64,000 bases of DNA from Agarophyton chilense (lineage: Eukaryota > Rhodophyta > Florideophyceae > Gracilariales > Gracilariaceae): NCBI GenBank assembly GCA_030374765.1, contig JARGXX010000121.1, forward strand, positions 434,001 through 498,000. Direction: 5' to 3'. The notes below the pieces were generated by a model that saw only the letters and a list, made by a program, of their open reading frames with translations, made no database searches and was not told where the DNA came from. The position numbers were made by a program, and so were the translations under genes. Within the stretch, counting starts at the first letter, position 1. Each line of letters opens with the position of its first letter. Of this stretch, positions 11,768 through 23,466 are shown piece after piece.

Positions 11768-12257
11768 TGTACCTTTTGGTTGAGTAATTGTTCGTAATTG
11801 TAATTGTAATTATATTTATTTTAGTACAGTAGTGAAGTGGCCACCTGGCACTGTAGCCAGTGCTGGCCAGGTCTCTGACACTAGGTCAGAGACCGTGCCT
11901 TGCTGGCACCTCCCGGGTGATCTGGAGGGTGCAGGCCACTGCATATAGGGAACTGCATCTCCTCCACCCTAGTCTGATAAAGACAGGAACCACTTGGGTC
12001 ACGACTATACCTTTTGGTTCATTGTTTTTCAACTACCACACAGGCTTTCCCGCGCGTCGACGCCTACAATCGTTCACCTACACGGTAAAGGCTAGTTGCC
12101 CCGCCGTTTGCCCCTGCGGGTTTTCACGGTGTCCTGTTACCATCGAGGTTCATTACGTCTACCTTCTAAGGTTGAGCGTCACCACGCTCCCTACAGATGA
12201 GCATCACCACGCTCTCGAGACAAGACAGTAGCATACCCCAGAGGTGAGTGTACGACA
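11768..12257 (+). repeat. 3' LTR of element A
   Basis: 490 bp, direct copy of 3712-4175 with TGTACC start and TGTACGACA end. It differs by substitutions and by the roughly 27-bp duplication near 12190-12216. A decayed pol fragment of another element follows immediately. Confidence 0.92.
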
Positions 12258-12275
12258 GCTTGTAATCACTATACC

Positions 12276-12775
12276 CGCGCCCGTGGCCATTATAAAGGCC
12301 CAAATGGATAACTTTTTAACTACAACTCCCGACGAGGACGTAGATTCTCGGAGGGATACAGTCGCTATGGGCGCAGAATTCGAATCCTATAGGCCCCAGG
12401 TAATTGTTCTCCTCAGGGAATACCAAACCATGTGGGGAGGTAGATTATGCAAAGTCAGGACCACTACACACCGCATTGACCTTCAGGATGATGCTAGACC
12501 GCAGTTCCAGCACCCATACCATACAGGCGTGAAGAGTAGAAAAATTGTCGCCGAATAAATGGACAAAATGCGCCAAGCTCACGTCATAGAGCCGGCGCCT
12601 CTTAACCAATCCGAATGGGAAATTTCCCTTCTCCTTGGGCTAAGAAGGATGGCTCCATCAGATTCTGTGTCGACTACACGAAGCTGAACGCCGTAACCAA
12701 GAGGGACTCATACCCGATACCCCGTGTGGATGACTGTATAGATTCCTTAAGTGAAGCAGCCATATTCACCAAGAT
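12276..12775 (+). pseudogene. pol: Truncated Ty3/gypsy pol fragment (PR-RT linker and RT start)
   Basis: The first part (to a TAA near 12558) matches the linker before RT in elements A and E (MWGG..., HRIDL, then PYHTGVKSRK, corresponding to PYRAGPKAR). After a frame change near 12612 the RT start is readable: KKDGSIRFCVDYTKLNAV and YPIPRVDDCIDSL. The similarity stops soon after IFTK, before the catalytic core. It therefore belongs to a second element, internally deleted, next to the 3' LTR of A. Non-functional. Confidence 0.8.
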
Positions 12776-12873
12776 ATTTGAAGGAGCAACGATTAACGAT
12801 GAGTTCAGTAAGCCGCCAGGGCTTGAGGTATCTTACAGACGCCACGTAGACTGCCCGACCTCAGCTGGGCTCA

Positions 12874-13240
12874 TGTATATTATTATTTTAATTTGATTAG
12901 TGTAATAGATTAGCATTACAGTGCAAGGAAGATCCCAGCGCCTAGCTATTGATATTTACTTGGCTCGAGTGACGCTCCTCCGTTAGAGTAAGGTAGGCAC
13001 CATTAGGATACTAAATTACACCTTTTGGTATATTAGTTCCACGAATTGGTCTTCAAGCCATCGTTTCCGTAGCTGCGATCTGTACGACTACGCAGTAAAC
13101 GCCAGCCCATTACACCAAGTTTTCTGGGAGTGCCGCCGTCAAAGATACGGACATTAGAACCCGCTCTCTGACGCTACCCCAGGTTGAGACCACTACGCTG
13201 ACCTACCAGTCATTGCGTTACAGCATATTCGACGAATACA
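12874..13240 (+). repeat. Probable decayed LTR related to that of element A
   Basis: It starts TGTATATT, ends AATACA, and keeps the order of blocks of the A-type LTR in diverged form: an AT-rich head leading to TTACAGT, then ACACCTTTTGGTATATTAG (A has TATACCTTTTGGTTCATTG), a TACGACTACGCAG-like block and a terminal block with GAGACCACTACGCTGAC (A has GAGTGTCACCACGCTCCC). It could be the 3' LTR of the pol fragment just upstream, with the middle of that element deleted. A pairwise alignment is needed to confirm. Confidence 0.45.
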
Positions 13241-13491
13241 GCATTGTTTATTTTCTGTGCACGCTTGTAGTGCCTCACTGCCTGTTAGTAAAGTTCTATA
13301 AGTCTTTTTCGTAGATCCATATCTCTCATTATTTTGTTGTGGACATTGTCGATTATCGTGCTTTTTGCCCTTTGCAGCTCAAGATGTTCGCGCAATATTG
13401 CTGTGCCTCCGATACCTATCCCAAACGAATGACTGACTAGAAGAGGAGATCAGAATGCTTCTTCAAATCACGACTGTCTCGCTTTAACCTC

Positions 13492-13890
13492 TTACGCAGT
13501 CTTTCTCTCGTGAGTTTGCTTTGAGACAGTGGAATTCCATCCTCGTACCCCAGCGTCATCTTTCTCAATTAGTTTAGAAGCGTTTCTCAACAAATTCGTG
13601 TCTTCTGCCGCAGTTCCAACCCGACACACCATGAAAAGGATGTACACGCGTTTTGATTCTGCCGTGAGTTCCCAGCTAGTAGTGTATTTCAAATACTGAG
13701 TGATTTTGTTTACGCCATTTTGTCCTGAGGCCGCCCATTTGTCACAAACGATATTGAATAACTTTCTAACATGATTGAATTGATTACGTAGAACAGACGT
13801 GGATCGAAATGCTTTCGAGCGCTCGTTCGAGTTGATTTTGTCAATTCGTCCTGCGAACCATTGTTTAGTGTCCACGAAAGCATCGTTGAA
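13492..13890 (-). pseudogene. Possible exon or fragment of a basic DNA-binding-type protein
   Basis: A 127-residue minus-strand frame, open from just after a TAG near 13891, contains RNQFNHVRKLFNIVCDKWAA then SGQNGV, a pattern of spaced aromatic residues like Myb/SANT or trihelix-type DNA-binding segments of transposon-linked proteins, followed by RVYILFMVCRVG and a charged helix. The amino-acid composition looks like real protein rather than a shadow frame. A TATATAG directly precedes the open stretch, so it could be an exon with a 3' splice site. I do not recognise the family with certainty and see no neighbouring exon. Confidence 0.35.
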
Positions 13891-16116
13891 CCTTTCCTAT
13901 ATATTTTTCCTTAAAAGACTCTCGTAACATTCACATCTTATTCCGCCCTTGTAAGTTAAACGCCAATCGCAGTACTAAGCGCATTTTTTGCTCTCTCATC
14001 GTCTTGTAGCAACAAAATGAGGCAAGCCAACTGACTTCGTGAAAACCCAGTAGCTATCTGTTCTTTTCTTAGGCTTTTCTTTGTGCAATGTAGTTTCCTA
14101 TCAAATTCTTTTCCATTCTTCTGCCTACAAATTAAACAACACACTTGTTTCTGTTCCTTGTCCTGTCACATTTCCAAGAGTATTTTCACATTCGGTAATG
14201 TTTCTCATTCAGGTACTAATCGAGTGGCAGATTCTTCTCGCTGATTAAATGCCGCTAGATCTCCATTGTTCTCCACAACGGTTCTAAAAACGTTACATTT
14301 GGTCTGTTCGGTGTAAAAAAAGAACTTTAGCCACAAGCTCCGTCTTGGATATGTTACCTAAATATAAACCCAAAACTTTGTTTATTTTCCTTAACATAAC
14401 TATCATTTATGAAATTATATAGATATAGATTTTTGTCAGTTATTTCGACTCCAGGGAAAGAGGAATGTTGTCGTTTGGCATTTTTATCAAACTGTTTACC
14501 ATATTCTAGAACGCGTGCTTTTGTTTAGTCGACGGTTTGAGTTGGGTATTTTCCATCTCTGGGCTTGACGTAGATAGATGTTGTAGAATAGTTTGGCGAA
14601 GAAAATATTGCTGTTCGATGTTTAAGATCTTTTTTCATTGGTTGGTCAACATTTAATCTGTTGAAAACTATGATGAGGACAAAATTTCGTATGTTTTTTT
14701 GCAGATTGCAAAAACTCTAAGCAGGCCTGGGATTCTAATTCATTGTTTTTTCACTTGGGTTGGTTAGGCACTGTTGGTGCAGGCGGGAGACGACTGGGGG
14801 TCGCAGGAAAAGAAAAGTTTGCCATGACGAACATTAAAACGTGAGACGAGATAAAGGTAGAAGGGAAACGTAACGATAGTATGGAAGGCTTGGAATAAAG
14901 GCAGTGCGTTTTCATGGGCCACAGGATTGAAAAGATTTGGTCGCCATGTTGTGGAACGAAGCGGTCTAAATACTTAAACAAATGGCTCTGATGACACCAA
15001 GTGTTGAAATATCATTTCTCGATCAGTTTTGGGTCAGAAGTTCTTACAATACTGAGCATTGGGAACTAGTACCGGTCCAGTTTAAGAAATGTTCCCTTCA
15101 GCCAGTTGGAGAGCGAAATGCGTTCATACACATGTTCATGCACGATGGTAACCCTTCTGAACCGGAAAATTATTATTTTTACAATTATAGAAATAAGAAA
15201 GATCAAACTGGAGAAGAACACTAGTGTTGGAACGTGTGCATCAAGCATGCAGATGTGCACTGTACAAGAGTAAGATAAACACCTGTGTTCAGAAGCCTGG
15301 TGGCTGCGCTTCTACAAACCGATCTCCCCCAACATTGTAGTCCCATCGCGACCTTCCGGAAAGAACTGCTTTCCCCCGGGGGCGAGCCTCCATGCACGCC
15401 TCGAAAGTTCGTGTGGGAGTTGCTCGCCATTCCGTTTTCCACGGTTCTGCAAGCCGTTCTGTTGCAATCCATTCCATTGTGCCTGTACTTCTCTCCATTG
15501 AAGTGAGTTTAGTCGAGTGCGGTGCACGGACGAAGGGCCTACAAATGCTACATATATCTGCGCTATGGGTTTATTGGGAAGGGAAATAGAATATAAATAC
15601 CGCGTTGAGTCCTTCAAGAGATTCGTCAGAATTGGCCGGACCAAGCGGGGATGTATATGGGATACAAACAGAAGTAGCTTTAATATTTGAATAACACTTT
15701 AGCGGTTGCGATAGTGGATATCACCTTATAGCGACGCTTGCGGCGTGTCTTGGATTTGAATGCTCTCTCGGCCGACAAAACAGAGTCGTACAGATCAGGT
15801 CGGGTTTCATTAAAGATATCTTTGTGGTGGTAGAAATAAAAACAGTTCACACGAAAGCCTTTCTTGCACTGGTTGTGTGGTATTTTACTGAAGACTGTAG
15901 AGGTCTCGGTGCAATGGGTATCCACAAAAATAACCGCGAAGAGCGGGTGTCGCCTTGCGAGCGACGGTATTTAGATAAGAAGAGATTGTGCAGGAAGCAG
16001 TGCGGTGTGCCTGAGCATTGGGTACAATACGGGTATTCACGAGGCGAATGTTCAGATGCAGTGGTACGTAATTCACACGAGATCGGCTCGACAAACCTTG
16101 TGACAACACAATTAAC

Positions 16117-16135
16117 CACGTCTGTGTTCTCGGAA
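16117..16135 (+). repeat. Short shared repeat, copy 1
   Basis: CACGTCTGTGTTCTCGGAA. The same block recurs at 33278-33300 (plus strand) and as a reverse complement at 51381-51405. At the other two sites it continues into AGCTAG and lies beside a truncated Ty3/gypsy pol; here it is followed by CTAG-rich DNA. Confidence 0.65.
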
Positions 16136-16721
16136 GTTGAAGTTTACTTCCAAAAGATCTAGTTTTAAATGCTAGGAAGTCAGTTGTTAATGTGCGAATG
16201 TGCTAGTAGTAAAGTGCTAGTAACTCGATCAAGCTAGCAAACGCCTAGGATGAGGTGAAGACTTTCGTAGCCCAGGTTCTCCCTTCTAGCACCTGAGAAC
16301 TATCACAAATGAATGTCAGTTACGACGTGTATTTTACAAACTCATACTAGCAAACTAGCAAACAAGAAAGATTAGTGGATGTTTTTGTCTAGATAAACCG
16401 ACTTTCTAGGCTAAGAATGGTCGCTACACCACCCTCTGGAACAGATTTTCTGGCCCATCCTGAACATGGCTAATAACACTCACATCACATAGGATCCATC
16501 CCAAATAAGTACCTACCACCCCAAAAAACATGACAAATTACCACTCAAAAAGTAAACGCACACAAGAATCGAAACAAGCACACCTATAAATGCAACGAAA
16601 TAAAGAACAGCAAAACACTGTCAGTCACAGTCTGCCATTCACGCATTGCAGAAAGCAAAAGAACCTCTTCAAACCATCCATGTTTCCTTTTTACACCCGT
16701 TCCCTAACGTACTTCACAAAT

Positions 16722-16745
16722 ACACACACACACACACACACACAA
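16722..16745. repeat. (AC)n microsatellite
   Basis: An uninterrupted dinucleotide run of about 12 units. Confidence 0.95.
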
Positions 16746-17350
16746 AAGCAATCCCAAACCAGATCATTGGATCACTTCTTCAACAGCATCACTGCAGATG
16801 AATACAACTTCCCACTTCCTGAATCCACTCGGAGAAGAAATTGAGGAACAAATCGATTTCTCATACATCGCTCAGCACCCCACATACGTTCAACAATGAG
16901 AAAACGAAGAGAGCAAGAGAAAATATCCGTTACGTAACCCGCCTTTCACTGCCGGTCTCTAAACTCGCGATGTAGTGGAGATCAGCAGCGCCGATCGCTC
17001 ACACAGCGCCATAGGCGCAATTTGCGCAGCCAAGCAGTATCGAAGACATGAGGCACCATGAGCCACGCACACCACCCAACCCCTCTAAACAACCTCGCCG
17101 CCGGTCCCGATTCCTCCTAGTTGTTTCGCCCAAAATAAAAAACAAGCTCAAACGATTCACACGAGTTATCTCGCAGAGCATCTTTGCACGCTGCGAAAGC
17201 TTTCACGCAAAGCTTCTGCCTCCCATACACCTTGGGAAGGGGGAGAGTATAGCTTTGAATAAAACATTCCCAAGTGAAGTATCATTCAAAACTATACTTT
17301 CCGCTTAACCTTTTTACATCCTTCCATCTCCATCTCAGCCCTCTCCCTTC

Positions 17351-20300
17351 ATGCCGTTTTGTTTCTTTTTCGGTTGCTTCTATCGCACAAACTCCCTCTA
17401 CTCTCTCTCGGCATCAAAAACGCTGTCGACACGGCAAAATCTGTAGCCCCTACGTCTTCCAAACCCTCCAGAGCGGTATAACGCTTGCTTCACGCACCAA
17501 AAAACCAGGCATCCAAACCTCCCCAACCGCCTCCGTCCGTGTCTCACACCGCCCTTGTGATAACGTGGCACTCCAAGACGACGACCCATATCACTCCAAC
17601 CAAATCGCTCTCGCAACACGTTCCTGAGATGCAGCAGATATGCTCTACTCCGCTTCCCTCTCCACATCCCCCCCGATACTCACCCCCTCCTCTCCGCGAC
17701 TACACCCTTCGTCAGATGGTCATTTCCATCTCCTCCATCGCCACCAAACTCGGAAAACGAACCACGGACGAACTCAACCACATCCTCAAGGACCCCTCCT
17801 TTTCACCCTCAGACTTCCAGCATCCTATCTTCTCGGCGTCTCAATGCCTACAGCCCCACTCCAAGCTATTCGAGCACTTTGTAGGCTCCATCGGACTCAA
17901 AACCTCCATCATCTCAGGCAAGCTGAACAAAATTTCCGCTACTTTGTATCTCAAAAATCCCATAAAAGTTCTGCGCCAGCAACTCCGACTCGCTTCCCAC
18001 AACACCTCCTTCTTCCATCCAGCCAGGCAATTTCCCACCACTGGCATCCCTGCCTTCGCTCACCCCATGTCTCCCGAACTCGGCTCACACGTCTTCCACG
18101 CTATGAAAAAACGCATCCACCACTCCCAACACCCAGACTTCATCTGGCACGAACCCAACACCACCGGCATCATCTCCCTCATCGGTTTCTTACAACTCAA
18201 CTCAGAAAAGTTCTCCAACAATTTCATAAGCTCCTCCGTTACCTCTTATCCCTTTCACCTTACCCTCCTAAACTTCTTAGACTCCTTTCGCCGCACCTAT
18301 ATCTCCCGCAACTGCACCCTCGTCGGTTACATGACCACTTCATTCACCCACACTTCCTCCCCTCCAGACGACAAGTCCATCAACATCAACCCCTCCTCTT
18401 ACTCCATGGACCGCACAGCGCGTATGGAAGTCGTTTAAAAGTCTTTCAACGCAACCGTCGACATCCTCGGCTCCGCCGATCTAAAAGGGTTTCCCTTCCA
18501 CGACGCTGACGGCGTCATCCGCCGATGCCATCCAGTCATCTCAAACTATAGCGCAGACATCCCCGAATCCAAGGACATACTCGCCGTCCTTCACAACATA
18601 AATCCAATGAAGCCTAGTCACAGTTGCCTTGTCCCCCGCTCAGATTTCAACCTCTGAACTCGCACCAACGTTACCCGGACTGTCTCCCAAAACACTCAAA
18701 CAAGGTCTCGGCACAAGCAACTTCTCCAAAACTCCGAGAAAGCCCTTCTCTTCCGCAAACTACGCGTCTTCAGGAAGCTAACAAACCAAGCCACAGAACT
18801 CCTCCATTCCATCTCCCTCTCCTCCTACACCTTTTCCCTCGAGTCATACCCACTCCTCAACGTCTCCTCACTCCTCACTCTCTACTCGATGTTCTCCTTC
18901 GAACCACTCCACAACTTCCACCTCGGCATCTCAAAGCTCATCAAGCTCGCCATCATCGAGAGACTCAAGTCCAAAGATAAACTATCCAACTTCGGTCCGT
19001 CATCCTCCACCAGCTCATTCAAGAACATCGGCACCTCTCTTTTCAAAGACGCCAACAACATCCTCGTGGACATCGAACTCCACTTTCCCGCTCCCGGTCT
19101 TCATATAGACTTCTCAACTGCCGAAAAGGGTAACTCACTCAACGGCTTCTTTACCCCCGACGGTATCAAAGGAATGGTAGAACCAAAGGAGTACAGAGCA
19201 CTGGATGTGGTCTTCCCCTTCATCGGCGCCTTCTTTGACCGGTGTTGCGATAAAGTTGACACAGCACCCATCCCCTCCATCTTGACGTTATACACCGACC
19301 TCGTCAACAACGTGCTCCACTACCACGACTCCCCAGAATGGACACAGATCCGCATTCGCTCCCTGAAGATTCTCATCAAAAACTTCAAGTTCAACCACCT
19401 CTCCATCCTCGGCCCCTTCTAGTCGTCCAACTTCCGAACACTTAAGTTCCATCTCCTCGATCACATCATCCCAAAAATCAGAAGAGACGGAGGCCTCCAC
19501 TTTGGTGACGCAGGAGTCTATGAACATGCACACCTCCTCTTCAAAAACCACTACCGCCGCACCTCCCGCAGAGGATTAAGAGCTCGGAGAGAAACAATCG
19601 ACGCCATCCAACAGTCTGAGAAAATTGGCAATTCCATCTCCATCTCCACATCAAACTCAAACCCTTCCCCTTCTCCTCCACCTCGACAGCCCTGCATGGT
19701 TCGCGATTGCATCACTATCCTCCTCCGCGACGTCATCACCGCTGACAAATACTTTCGCTCCCATCCTCATTCCACAATCTTCTCCCTCTCACACATCTTC
19801 CTCCCTTCCACCCTATCTTTCATCAACCAAATCTCTCGAGACGCTCTCTCCGCTTTCCATAACCTATGCCTACACACCCTTGACCTCTCCTACACCTCTT
19901 CTAATCTTCAAAATCTCAAGTTCAAAGTCGTCAACTCAGCTTTCGTTCGCGGCGGTTTCAACCCTTCCTTACGTGATTATGACTCCCACTTCAATTGCAT
20001 CCGTTCATTAGAGCCAAGCGCCCCTCTTCTCCAGCGCATCTTCGAAACCTTCTCCTTCGGTCCATCCAGGTCTCCCGAATTCTCCTACATCTTGGTCTCC
20101 GGTACTCCCCCAAAACACTGCACCTTCCACACCACTTGGATCTGCAAGCTTCTAGCCCTTATCCGGTTCGACTTCAAAGAAAGCGTCTCAAACGATGAAG
20201 AGTATGCATTTGTACGCTTCTTCGAGGTCACCAAGCCAGTCGATCTCGTAGAACGCACCCTCAACTGCGTCTCTCTTCGTTGGGCCACAGATGATGAACT

Positions 20301-20532
20301 CGACCACAGCATCTCCCGCAATCACACCAATCCCTCTAACAAAGTTTCCCCATGGTTCCGTTTCATCCCCTTCTCCTCCATCAAAGGCTCATTTCACGTT
20401 GTCCGCCAGAATTATCCCACCAAGGCTTTCTTCCCTTCCCTCCACTGGCGATTCCACCTCTTTTACGTTAGCAGATCCTACAGAGACCCACGTGCTCGGG
20501 CATACGACTCCACCCAAAGTGAACACGTTTGA
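17351..20532 (+). pseudogene. KDZ-type transposase of K1 (frameshifted)
   Basis: The chosen start, ATG at 17351, places a zinc-finger-like Cx4C pair at residue 4 as in the K2 copy; a frame change follows at once. The long frame is 17485-18438, ending in a TAA, and the same frame then continues past single stops (near 18655 and 19420) to 20532. The region 18890-18960 reads FSFEPLHNFHLGISKLIKLA, resembling the conserved PLHN...LG block of KDZ/Plavaka transposases. After a TAG at about 19420 comes FRTLKFHLLDHII and a YEHAHLLFKNHYRRT block, like the K-H-L-x-H and final Glu/His region of that superfamily. The last 350 residues are conserved with K2 (FVRFFEVTKPVD, PWFRFIPFSSI, YRDPRARA). About 1,050 codons in all. 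It would cut and join transposon ends if intact. Similarity is judged by eye. Confidence 0.72.
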
Positions 20533-20620
20533 ACTTCACATCCACAGCATTTAGCATCTTCTTACAAGCATTAAACACATTTTCTGCCCACTCTCATTCA
20601 ATCACTCTCCAAATATTCTC

Positions 20621-23134
20621 CTACTCCTCTTCTCTTTCTTGTAGCATTGCATGATTCTCTCCTCCATAAACAGAACTTTCCAGAACCATCCGATCGCATC
20701 GTAGTGGCTCAAACTTCATGTAATTTGGCCTGCAACTCTCTACGTAACAGTCCGCTACGCATCCGAGGTGGTCCGTAAACTCTCTCATGAGCAGTCTTTT
20801 ACGAACTGCCAAATACACCATTTGCTTCAGAAGCATCCATATTGCAATAGTCCCGACCCGCTCTGAATTGCCAAACACATGGCTCGGTTCTTCCCTACTC
20901 TTCTCCCTGTGCTCCGGATCCTCCATTTACATCTCCTCCACCTTCCCCCTCACCGTCTCTAAAATTCCTTCTACAGCCAGCGGAAGGTACTTTGAAAACA
21001 AATTCGTGAAAAGCATCTGACGTCTCCCACCTCTTCCACCATCAAAATCCATCGCCCGCACCACAGACGCAATCCAGGCATCAAGGCGCCCCAGATGCAC
21101 AACACTCCCATACACCTACATATATCCTTCCTCTGCTTCCCGCGACCGTTGCTGCACGTCGTACCCAAGAAACTCCCTCAACACTTGCAAACTCACTCCG
21201 TTCCGGAACTACATGTCCTCAGGCTCATCCTCATACTTCTCCGACGAGACACACGAAATCAAGAGAAACATATCTCTTCTACTTTTCTCATCCTCCATGT
21301 CGACAACACTTCATTCCCTCCGATATCCTTCGTTAGTAGCTTCTGAAGCGCCTTCTGCACCTGCAACACGTACCTTCTCTGCGCTTCGTGTTCCTTTCCT
21401 TGTCTAGAGCGTCTAGCCATCAAATCATATCCCAGCCCTAAAACCAGCTTCTCCCTCTCATTCCGCTTTCGTACTCTCACAGCGTCGCTCAAAGCCTGCT
21501 TCACCCTCTTCCGTAAACACGCATTTTTCATCAACTTCTGCAGACACCTCCTCCTTCCCAAACGAACGTAATGATGTCCACAATGGCCTGCCCAACTGCA
21601 TATTCACCAGATCGTGCTACCAAGCCTCACTTCCTTCCTTCAGCGACGGCGTATACGGTTTCATTTCTCGTGCTACCTCCACCGGACATCGTGGAACCAT
21701 CTCTTTCCCATCCATAATCATCACGCTTTCCTCCCTTTCTTCGCCCACAACCTTACACTTGTTCACCTGATTCCTCGCCACTGCACCCGACAGACACAGA
21801 TCCGATGTCTCACTCTTCGCATACTGAAGCATACTGTCATACACATTATCCGCCACCCCATAGAACCTTTCATCCAATTCTATCTCTTGTCGCATTCTTC
21901 CAACCCTCTGCATTACATTCGAATTCCCTTCTTTGTTCTTCACCGCCTGCGGTAACGACTGTGTAAGAAGTTGGTGATCTCTCACCCCCTCCCCAATCCG
22001 TTGGATCTCTTCCTGGGCGAGCCTCAGACTCATCTTCAAGGTCTTACAATCATCTTTCGCACTACGTAGCTCCCCGATCAACCTACCCATCTTTTTGAGC
22101 AGTTCATTCCGCGCGGCACTCGAACCCAGTACACACTGCACTCCGACAGTCTCTTCATTAGGGTCCCCAAACCCAATTTCCTCCTGGAAATCATCCCCCC
22201 GGTCCCATTTCCTTCTCATACCCCATGGAGACCCTCTATCAACTCTTTTACTTCTCCAATCTGACTCCCTGATCATCGCCTGTCCCCTCTCTCCGGACCC
22301 CTCTTCAACGGGATGCACACAGTCCTCATATTCTACCGGTATCTCGATTTTGTTTTCTCCATCTCCGTGTTCTTCCACTCTCTTCTTAAACCCGTCACCC
22401 CAGTCCCGTGGGCAATGAACCCATACTATACGCCGCAGACACACCCTACCTATCGCACTTGACGCCCGCTCAGGGAGTTCTGAACCTCGACTTGAAAATC
22501 TCACGTCCGCCGGCACAACGTTTTTTCGAGACGCAGTTTTCACATTTCTTGGTCCAGGCGATGCTCTCATCGCTTTCGTCGCCTCTTGCACGGCCCGTCG
22601 CGTAACTTTCGCCAGCTTGCTGATGTTGTCTATAGCAGTTCTGCCCGTGCCATGTGGTACGAAGTCCTGCTTCCTATCCTCTTGATACTCATCCTACCTA
22701 AGCTTATATGGCGCCTTCTTCGACGGTTTCCCGCGCTCCGCATGTGTAATTTCTACAGAATTCCTGCGCGCCAGCTTCGCCTTCGCGCTCAGCTTCTCCT
22801 TCACCTTCAACTTCAGCTTCGGCTTCGACTTCGGCTTAGGGCTTTTTAGAGAGAGGGATTCATCTCCCTGTTTTGCAGGTTTTGTGGCGAGGAGTTTACT
22901 CTCAGTCGTTTCCGTGGTCGTGGAGGACGTTTATGCGTGCGTTACATGTTTATCTCTGGCACGCGCTGCACGTCCCGGAGTCTTCGAAGATAATCCATTT
23001 CGCTGCACCCACCATTGACTCCCACCCAACCTAGTGCTTCTCTTCTTCGTAATTCCAGATTTCTGTACCCGAGCCGTCCCTCTGCGCAAGCCGGTCGGGT
23101 TCGACCACTTCGTTTTTCGCTTGGGAGGTGCCAT
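20621..23134 (-). pseudogene. K1 partner protein of the KDZ-like transposon (frameshifted)
   Basis: The reading starts at MAPPKRKTKW (23134), passes through a Lys-rich repetitive linker (around 22760-22840) and a long frame, 22591-21617, then continues in other frames at 21561-21259, 21115-20927 and 20926-20621. Segments match the K2 partner: a coiled coil (KTLKMSLRLAQEEIQ against K2 LSLKLAHKEMKRLEGE), MIMDGKEMVP with PYTPS, LRKRVKQALSDAVRVRKRN with LGLGY, HLGRLDAWIASVV, and GGRRQMLF. No family is recognised. The gene converges on the transposase with about 90 bp between the stops. Function unknown; co-conservation suggests an accessory role in transposition or regulation (inference). Confidence 0.68.
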
Positions 23135-23466
23135 AGACTGCGTTTAGGTATGCAAAGAGACGGAGACGGAATGAGAGAAAGAAGGAGGAATACGAAAAAG
23201 AAGAGAGAGACGAGACGGAGAACGAGATGTAGAACGAGATGGAGAACAAGACGGAGAGTTTGGATGTTGGAGATGGAGAGAAATGGTCTTGCGACGGCTT
23301 CGCCTAGAGGTACTAAGAAGCGTGGGATGGAAGCTCGCTTTCGCGATTTCTGAAATTTGGGAGATTTATTTTCACCTCCCGCTTCGTTTTCCATAGCGCC
23401 ATTCAAGCACAGAATACCCAAAACGCCTTTCTCAGTTAGATCTGTATCCTGCGTTGGTGTTACTTC

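Larger units (their letters stand above)
3712..12257 (+). mobile_element. Element A: degenerate Ty3/gypsy LTR retrotransposon
   Basis: Two direct repeats of 464 and 490 bp (3712-4175 and 11768-12257) start TGTACC and end in TGTACGACA, enclosing PBS, gag and a pol with protease, RT, RNase H, integrase and a chromodomain remnant in that order, all on the plus strand. Coding regions carry many stops and at least three frame changes, so the copy cannot encode full proteins. The five bases before the left LTR (TGACA) do not match those after the right one (GCTTG), so no target-site duplication is visible. About 950 bp between pol and the 3' LTR hold no recognisable gene, unlike elements B and E. 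Confidence 0.9.
13891..17350. other. AT-rich gene-free stretch
   Basis: No open frame here has convincing composition or similarity. It contains a short shared repeat at 16117-16135, CTAG-rich sequence from 16140 to 16420, and an (AC)n microsatellite at 16722-16745. The last ~300 bp are the pyrimidine-rich leader of the K1 transposase gene. Confidence 0.55.
17351..23134 (+). mobile_element. K1: KDZ/Plavaka-like two-gene DNA transposon (coding core)
   Basis: Two convergent genes, a large transposase on plus (17351-20532) and a partner gene on minus (20621-23134), are found again at 43140-49083 in the same convergent arrangement but inverted relative to this copy. That shared unit defines the element. 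Both genes here have frame breaks and stops. I could not identify terminal inverted repeats or target duplications, so the limits given are those of the coding part only. Confidence 0.75.

Noticed and set aside
3707..12262. Target-site duplication for element A
   Set aside because: TGACA before and GCTTG after do not match; the flanks may have been rearranged.
15247..15644. Clustered frames on both strands around 15.3-15.6 kb
   Set aside because: Mutually overlapping shadows without motif or codon bias; no partner frame upstream or downstream.
17351..23134. TET/JBP dioxygenase cargo in the KDZ-like element
   Set aside because: Neither the partner gene nor flanking frames show the HxD...H iron-binding pattern or other features of that family.
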